From positions 1 to 16,381 of the forward strand of contig DHFM01000066.1 of NCBI GenBank assembly GCA_002400405.1: 16,381 nucleotides of DNA, written 5' to 3'. Shown here one piece after another: positions 12,782 through 16,381 of the stretch. This DNA is from Candidatus Moranbacteria bacterium UBA4824 (lineage in GTDB: Bacteria; Patescibacteriota; Minisyncoccia; Moranbacterales; UBA2206). Under the pieces are notes generated by a model, which did no database searches, was not told the origin of the DNA, and saw nothing but the letters and a program-made list of their open reading frames with translations. Both the position numbers and the translations under genes were made by a program. Position 1 is the stretch's first letter; each line of letters opens with the position of its first letter.

Positions 12782-13906
12782 TTATTTCTTTTTTACACTC
12801 AAACTTTTTGTTTCTTTGTCGAGAACTTTGGCGTTTTCGATTTCTTTCTTGGCTTCAAATGGCAAGACTCCCAGGATATTTCGAAGCGCGATGCCATCTA
12901 CTTTCAACACATCTTCCCAGTGATCCAGTGGTTCCAAAACTTCGCGCAATTTTTTCTCGTCATATTTATAGGTCTTGCGAAGCGATCTGGCAATGACGCC
13001 TTGCGGACCAAAAACTCTTTCCACGCCTTCTTGATCCATATAACCCAAAATGTCTTCTTGCAATTTGGCCATTCTATCTTTTGTCATGGCAATAGCTGAT
13101 TTTAGGTCGATATATTCCTCGATGGATTTGTTTATTTCCTCTGTGTCGATGTGACGGAGTTCTTTGAATTTATGTTTCCACATAGGGCAAAGATCTTGGT
13201 ATCCGCACCAATCGCAAAGAGGGGACATCGTCGGTTCAAAATTACCAGCCTCAATGACTTTTATAGTATCCAAAAAAAGTTGCTCACTTTTTTTCAGTTG
13301 CTCCAAGGTTCTCGTGGCGGACAATTTCATGCCGTGTTTGAGATAATATAAACTAACTTTTATTTTGTCTAAATTATTGATTTCTTTAGGGTATTGCGAA
13401 AGAAACGCTTGGAGATAAACGGAAAGCTGAATGTCGTTGTCAACTTTTTCTTGACTAGGCATTTTCTTAGTTGTCTTATAATCAATAATTTCAAAACCAT
13501 CTTCAGTTTTGTCGATGCGGTCGATAATGCCAGAAATAATATGCCGATTATTTTCCGGTCCAATTTCAATTTGAAAGCGTGATTCCAAATTTATAATATT
13601 AAAATCAGCTGGATTATTTTTTTGATAGTAGTCTTGAATAATTTTGACGCCCTGAGAAAAAGCGGCGCGCTCTTCCATTTCTCCGTCAAAAACGGCTGGA
13701 TTCCAAGAGTTTGAAAAATGCTCCATAGCCTGATCCAAGGTAGGAGAGAGAATCCCAGGGGTGTGGATAAATTTCATTGTTTCATGAATTGTCGAACCAA
13801 AAACCGCCTCCTTGGATTTGGGCACTTTAATGCGGTCAATATTTTGAAATTTATATTTCAACGGACAATTTTGATAGGCATCAAAGGCACTGTAGGATAT
13901 ACGCAT
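12782..13906 (-). CDS. PD-(D/E)XK nuclease with four-cysteine Fe-S signature (RecB/Cas4-like)
   Basis: The 374-residue protein belongs to the PD-(D/E)XK superfamily, RecB/AddB/Cas4 branch, predicted to cut or resect DNA using metal ions. It starts RISYSAFDAYQNCPLKY. It has the GxxxH motif (GSTIH, His41), the catalytic core GIIDRID with Asp129, IDYKTTK with Asp142 and Lys144, and QLSVYLQAF with Gln160. Cys14 together with Cys231-x2-Cys234-x5-Cys240 forms the arrangement that holds a 4Fe-4S cluster in AddB and Cas4. After this, a tail of about 130 residues with a predicted coiled-coil (near residues 255-290) is present, beyond the usual Cas4 length. No helicase, cas gene or CRISPR array is nearby, so a stand-alone repair exonuclease is the simplest reading. 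The start has no Shine-Dalgarno sequence. Confidence 0.88.
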   Translation of the reverse strand: MRISYSAFDAYQNCPLKYKFQNIDRIKVPKSKEAVFGSTIHETMKFIHTPGILSPTLDQAMEHFSNSWNPAVFDGEMEERAAFSQGVKIIQDYYQKNNPADFNIINLESRFQIEIGPENNRHIISGIIDRIDKTEDGFEIIDYKTTKKMPSQEKVDNDIQLSVYLQAFLSQYPKEINNLDKIKVSLYYLKHGMKLSATRTLEQLKKSEQLFLDTIKVIEAGNFEPTMSPLCDWCGYQDLCPMWKHKFKELRHIDTEEINKSIEEYIDLKSAIAMTKDRMAKLQEDILGYMDQEGVERVFGPQGVIARSLRKTYKYDEKKLREVLEPLDHWEDVLKVDGIALRNILGVLPFEAKKEIENAKVLDKETKSLSVKKK

Positions 13907-13917
13907 AAAATTTGACT

Positions 13918-14002
13918 TGTCATCCTGAACTTGCCGTGCCTCGCCGGCAGGCGGGTTTCAGGATCTTAATAATAGGGATACTGAAATAAATTCAGTATGA
14001 CA
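13918..14002. repeat. Intergenic inverted-repeat element with TGTCATYCTGA ends, copy 3
   Basis: TGTCATCCTGAA (13918-13929) and TTCAGTATGACA (13991-14002) are inverted with one mismatch. Inner hairpins are CCTGAA...TTCAGG around a GC-rich core (GCCTCGCCGGCAGGC) and TACTGAA/TTCAGTA (13979-13997). It lies between the divergent nuclease and iscR genes. Confidence 0.85.
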
Positions 14003-14038
14003 ACGTAGTAATGATTTTACGTATTAAGTATAAGGCAT

Positions 14039-14066
14039 TTGACAGTTTTTTAAAAGGCGCTATAAT
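14039..14066 (+). promoter_or_regulatory. Near-perfect sigma70-type promoter of the isc operon
   Basis: TTGACA (14039-14044) and TATAAT (14061-14066) both match consensus fully and are 16 bases apart. The expected start is near 14073, inside or next to the dyad at 14074-14086. This is the best promoter in the window. Confidence 0.85.
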
Positions 14067-14073
14067 AAAAGCA

Positions 14074-14086
14074 TACTAAATTAGTA
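14074..14086 (+). promoter_or_regulatory. Candidate operator dyad for the Rrf2/IscR-type regulator
   Basis: TACTAA and TTAGTA are perfect inverted 6-base half-sites around one central A. They lie directly at the predicted transcription start and 11 bases before the regulator's own ATG. The position suits autorepression by a dimeric winged-helix protein; binding is inferred. Confidence 0.5.
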
Positions 14087-14097
14087 GGAATAAACAA

Positions 14098-14487
14098 ATG
14101 CTAAATTTTTCAACAAAAGGGGAATATGGGCTTCGCGCAGTAGTCAATTTGGCGCGTAATTATCCTCAAATTAAGAATATAAAAGAGATATCAATAGAAG
14201 AAAAAATCTCAGCTAAATATCTGGAAAGATTGATTGGAGATCTGCGAAAGAGTGGATTAGTCAAAAGTATCAAAGGAAAAAATGGTGGATATATTTTGGC
14301 AAGAAAGCCGAAAGAAATTTCTGCAGGAGAAATTATTGAGATTGTGGAAGGGCCTATGACAGCTAAATGTCAAGGAATACATTGCTCGGCAGTGAAAAAA
14401 TGCGCTTCCAGTTTTGTGTGGATAAAATTAGGCGAACAAATTAGAAAAACTTTGTATGGGATAAAATTGTCAGATTTAATAAAATAA
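14098..14487 (+). CDS. iscR: Rrf2-family Fe-S-sensing regulator (IscR-like)
   Basis: This 129-residue winged-helix regulator resembles IscR, which senses Fe-S cluster supply and represses cluster-assembly genes. The N-terminus MLNFSTKGEYGLRAVVNLA is typical of Rrf2 proteins, followed by the recognition-helix segment ISAKYLERLIGDLRKSGLVKSIKGKNGGY. Three cysteines, Cys91-x4-Cys96-x5-Cys102, stand where IscR binds its cluster (IscR spacing is C-x5-C-x5-C), so one spacer is a residue shorter. The gene is first in an operon with cysteine desulfurase and a scaffold, behind a near-consensus promoter with an inverted repeat at the start site. A weak AGGA precedes the ATG by eight bases. The symbol is given by context and motif; another Rrf2 regulator of cysteine metabolism is possible. 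Confidence 0.88.
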   Translation: MLNFSTKGEYGLRAVVNLARNYPQIKNIKEISIEEKISAKYLERLIGDLRKSGLVKSIKGKNGGYILARKPKEISAGEIIEIVEGPMTAKCQGIHCSAVKKCASSFVWIKLGEQIRKTLYGIKLSDLIK

Positions 14488-14495
14488 ACCTCACC

Positions 14496-14534
14496 TGTCG
14501 CGAGTACGCGACATCCTCTCCTTATTAAGGAGAG
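14496..14534 (+). repeat. Double hairpin between iscR and iscS
   Basis: Two adjacent hairpins are present: TGTCGCG/CGCGACA with loop AGTA (14496-14513), and CTCTCCTT/AAGGAGAG with loop ATT (14516-14534). No T-run follows. It could tune the relative expression of iscR and iscS or be an inert repeat. Confidence 0.75.
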
Positions 14535-14552
14535 AGGGAATAATGAAAAATT

Positions 14553-15815
14553 ATGAAACAAATTTATCTCGATCATGCGGCGACTACGCCAGTAGACAAA
14601 AAAGTATTAAACGAAATGATGCCATATTTTAGTCAAAATTTTGGCAATGCTTCATCATTATATTCTCTTGGTCAAGAAGCTTCATTGGCTGTGGAAAAAG
14701 CTAGAAAGCAAGTAGCTGATTTTTTTGGTGCCAAAGAACGAGAAATTATTTTTACCAGCGGAGCAACAGAATCAAATAATTTAGCTATTAAGGGAGTAGT
14801 TAGAGCATATTACAAAAAAAAGAAAAATAAACCACACATAATCACAACTACTTTTGAACATCATTGTGTTTTAAATACAGTTAAAAAATTAGAAAAAGAA
14901 AATTTAATTGAAGCAACTTTTATCAATCCAAAAAAGGATGGAGTCGTTGATGCTCGTGATATAAAAAATGCAATTAAGTCAAATACCATCTTGGTTTCTG
15001 CGATGTATGTCAACAACGAAATCGGTACCGTGCAACCAATTGCCGAAATTGGAAAATTAATCAAAAAAATTAATGAAGCTAACAAGCTAAAAGCTAAAAG
15101 CTGTCAGCTATTATTTCATACCGATGCGACACAAGCAGTGAATTATTTTAATTGTAACGTGGAAAAATTAGGCGTGGATTTGATGAGTATGTCGGCCCAT
15201 AAAATATATGGACCAAAGGGAATAGGCGTTTTGTATATTAAAAAAGGGCTTAATATAACACGAATTCAAGATGGGGGAGAACAAGAATTTGGACTGCGCG
15301 CCGGCACGCTAAATGTTCCAGGGATAGTTGGATTAGGAAGTGCAATAGAAAAAGTCAAAAGTCTCCGCCAAAGGCGGATCCGCCTAGGGCGGAAAAAGTC
15401 AAAAATAGATGAAATAAAAATATTAAGAAATTATTTAATTGATAAAATTCTAAAAGAAATTCCGGATTCGCGTTTGAATGGTTCAAAAATAAAAAGATCA
15501 CCGAATAATGTGAATGTAACTTTTTCGCGAGTAGAGGGGGAGAGTTTACTTATGATGCTTTCGCAAGAAGGAGTTTTTGCTTCAACTGGTTCGGCTTGTT
15601 CATCAGGATCACTTTCTCCATCGCATGTACTTTTGGCGCTTGGATTGAAACCAGAAGAAACGCATGGGTCATTGCGATTAACACTCGGAAAAAATACCAC
15701 TAAAAAAGAGATTGATTATGCTGTGAAGGTAATCAAGAAATCAGTGGAAAAACTTAGAAAAGTTTCCGGCAATGTGCTTGAAGATTATTATAAAGTCATG
15801 AAACATGAAGCATGA
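14553..15815 (+). CDS. iscS: Cysteine desulfurase (NifS/IscS family) with repeat-derived insertions
   Basis: This PLP enzyme takes sulfur from cysteine as a persulfide and supplies it to Fe-S assembly and possibly tRNA modification. The 420-residue protein begins QIYLDHAATTPVD. It has FTSGATESNN, EHHCVLNT, the PLP lysine Lys217 in SAHKIYGPKG, GGEQEFGLRAGT, and the sulfur-carrying Cys349 in GSACSSGSLSPSHVL. It is somewhat longer than a typical family member. The excess is partly explained by residues 177-186 (heptad AGCTAAA repeat), by residues 271-280 (GC-rich palindrome, read RQRRIRLGR) and by a C-terminus (KHEA) supplied by a CATGAAR repeat. All lie outside the catalytic motifs. The product should work with the scaffold downstream. 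No Shine-Dalgarno sequence at useful distance precedes the ATG. Confidence 0.95.
   Translation: MKQIYLDHAATTPVDKKVLNEMMPYFSQNFGNASSLYSLGQEASLAVEKARKQVADFFGAKEREIIFTSGATESNNLAIKGVVRAYYKKKKNKPHIITTTFEHHCVLNTVKKLEKENLIEATFINPKKDGVVDARDIKNAIKSNTILVSAMYVNNEIGTVQPIAEIGKLIKKINEANKLKAKSCQLLFHTDATQAVNYFNCNVEKLGVDLMSMSAHKIYGPKGIGVLYIKKGLNITRIQDGGEQEFGLRAGTLNVPGIVGLGSAIEKVKSLRQRRIRLGRKKSKIDEIKILRNYLIDKILKEIPDSRLNGSKIKRSPNNVNVTFSRVEGESLLMMLSQEGVFASTGSACSSGSLSPSHVLLALGLKPEETHGSLRLTLGKNTTKKEIDYAVKVIKKSVEKLRKVSGNVLEDYYKVMKHEA
15076..15110 (+). repeat. In-gene AGCTAAA heptad repeat in iscS
   Basis: AGCT recurs every seven bases or so (AGCTAAC, AGCTAAA, AGCTAAA, AGCTGTC, AGCTATT). It is read as A-N-K-L-K-A-K-S-C-Q-L, in a place between an amphipathic helix and the conserved FHTDATQA where family members have a short link. 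Confidence 0.75.
15348..15404 (+). repeat. GC-rich double palindrome in iscS bracketed by 13-base direct repeats
   Basis: TCCGCC-AAA-GGCGGA is followed directly by TCCGCC-TAG-GGCGGA (15364-15393). GAAAAAGTCAAAA occurs exactly at 15348-15360 and again at 15392-15404, overlapping the right end. The two copies are read in different frames. Confidence 0.9.
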
Positions 15816-15889
15816 AACATGAAACAAAATTCTAAATCAGAAGTTTGAAACAGAAATTGTTACATGCTGTATGTTTCATGTTATATGAA
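15797..15889. repeat. CATGAAR heptad repeat, copy 2, with inverted partner
   Basis: Four tandem heptads, CATGAAA/G (15797-15824), overlap the iscS stop codon (15813-15815). An imperfect inverted partner (TACATGCTGTATGTTTCATG, 15861-15880) lies before the scaffold ATG. The left part matches the repeat at 351-378. Confidence 0.8.
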
Positions 15890-15894
15890 AACAT

Positions 15895-16305
15895 ATGTAT
15901 TCAAAAAAAGTTTTAGAACATTTTACTCGTCCACATAATCAGGGCGTGATAAAAAATCCATCAGGAGTGGGAATGGTTGGCAATCCAACTTGCGGTGATA
16001 TAATGAAAATTTATATTAAGGTAAAAAAAGATTCCAAAAAGAGGGAAGTGATAAGTGATATCAGATTTGAGACTCTAGGATGCGCTAGCGCGATTGCGAC
16101 CTCATCTATGATTACGGATTTGGCAAAAAACAAGACCTTAAAAGAGGCGTTGAAGATTACTAGGAACGATGTAGCAGAAGCCCTGGAAGGTTTGCCACCA
16201 ATAAAAATGCATTGTTCAAATTTAGCAGCTGATGGTCTTAGGGAAGCTATAAGGGATTATAGGGAGAAGAATTCACCCTGTGGAATACGGACGACTGAAA
16301 AATAA
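15895..16305 (+). CDS. iscU: Fe-S cluster assembly scaffold, IscU/NifU type
   Basis: U-type scaffolds receive sulfur from cysteine desulfurase and iron to build a cluster for transfer. The 136-residue protein starts MYSKKVLEHFTRPHNQGV. It has the three cluster-binding cysteines of the family: Cys33 in NPTCGD (with Asp35), Cys63 in LGCASAIATSS, and Cys107 in MHCSNLA, next to His106. The SufU-specific zinc-site insertion is absent and the LPPIK region matches IscU, though the short C-terminal tail adds a cysteine (SPCGIRTTEK). It follows iscS after a repeat-filled gap of 79 bases without a visible promoter or terminator, so it is likely cotranscribed with iscR and iscS. There is no Shine-Dalgarno sequence. 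Chaperones HscA/HscB and ferredoxin, if any, are outside the window. Confidence 0.93.
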   Translation: MYSKKVLEHFTRPHNQGVIKNPSGVGMVGNPTCGDIMKIYIKVKKDSKKREVISDIRFETLGCASAIATSSMITDLAKNKTLKEALKITRNDVAEALEGLPPIKMHCSNLAADGLREAIRDYREKNSPCGIRTTEK

Positions 16306-16338
16306 AAAAAATAAAATAAAAATTAATCTAGGAAATAA

Positions 16339-16371
16339 CCCGGGGCATAGAATGGAATTATTCCACGGGGT
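16339..16371. repeat. Degenerate palindrome after iscU
   Basis: The centre GGAATTATTCC is an 11-base inverted repeat, and the outer ACCC (16339) and GGGT ends also pair, but the middle pairs poorly. It is followed by an A-rich stretch, not T residues, so it is not a good terminator on this strand. Confidence 0.45.
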
Positions 16372-16381
16372 AAAAATAAAA

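Noticed and set aside
13718..13915. Plus-strand frames over the nuclease gene
   Set aside because: The minus-strand frame has all PD-(D/E)XK and cysteine motifs; the plus-strand frames have none.
15348..15404. Frameshift or pseudogene in iscS at the GC-rich repeat
   Set aside because: The reading frame is continuous, and both flanks keep family motifs, including Lys217 before it and Cys349 after it.
1..16381. tRNA or rRNA genes
   Set aside because: I looked for T-loop-like GTTCRANNC with paired arms and for conserved rRNA stretches and found none. A covariance-model scan would settle this.

Overview
The window is AT-rich, densely coded and uses the standard bacterial code (TGA is a normal stop, for example at 4957-4959, 12526-12528 and 15813-15815). 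It fits a member of the Candidate Phyla Radiation (Patescibacteria), most likely Parcubacteria. The reasons are an archaeal-type UMP kinase, near-absence of Shine-Dalgarno sequences, small lineage-type membrane proteins, an abundance of short palindromic repeats, and the presence of bL9, which as I recall is missing from Microgenomates. A Moranbacteria-like affiliation is possible from general familiarity with such repeats, but the sequence does not prove it.

Layout. (1) 1-8363 is a cell-surface glycan region: a small membrane protein on the minus strand, a GT4 glycosyltransferase, an inserted minus-strand 69-residue Sm/Hfq-like protein, a polytopic O-antigen ligase/polymerase-like protein, a second GT4, and then a tight LCP-GT2-CtpA operon (5041-8363, gaps of 5-6 bases) with its own promoter. 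Together these would build, polymerise and attach an envelope polysaccharide. (2) 8436-12761 is housekeeping: ribosomal proteins bL9 and bL27, CTP synthase, UMP kinase, and two small single-pass membrane proteins, one with an Ada-like zinc-binding tail. (3) 12782-13906 is a minus-strand RecB/Cas4-like PD-(D/E)XK nuclease with a four-cysteine Fe-S signature. (4) 14098-16305 is an iron-sulfur cluster operon: an Rrf2/IscR-type regulator behind a near-consensus promoter with a dyad at its transcription start, cysteine desulfurase, and a U-type scaffold.

The most striking feature is not a gene. Short palindromes and repeats occur between genes and also inside reading frames without breaking them. 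One palindrome family encodes almost the same decapeptide (xETQNxASLR) in the same frame in two unrelated proteins. A 44-base perfect palindrome lies in a loop of the ligase-like protein. Others sit in the second GT4, in CtpA and in the cysteine desulfurase. A roughly 35-base repeat abuts the start codons of three different genes, and two genes take their C-terminal codons from repeats. This resembles the in-gene palindromic elements of Rickettsia, but with different sequences.

I found no tRNA, rRNA, CRISPR array, transposase or replication origin.
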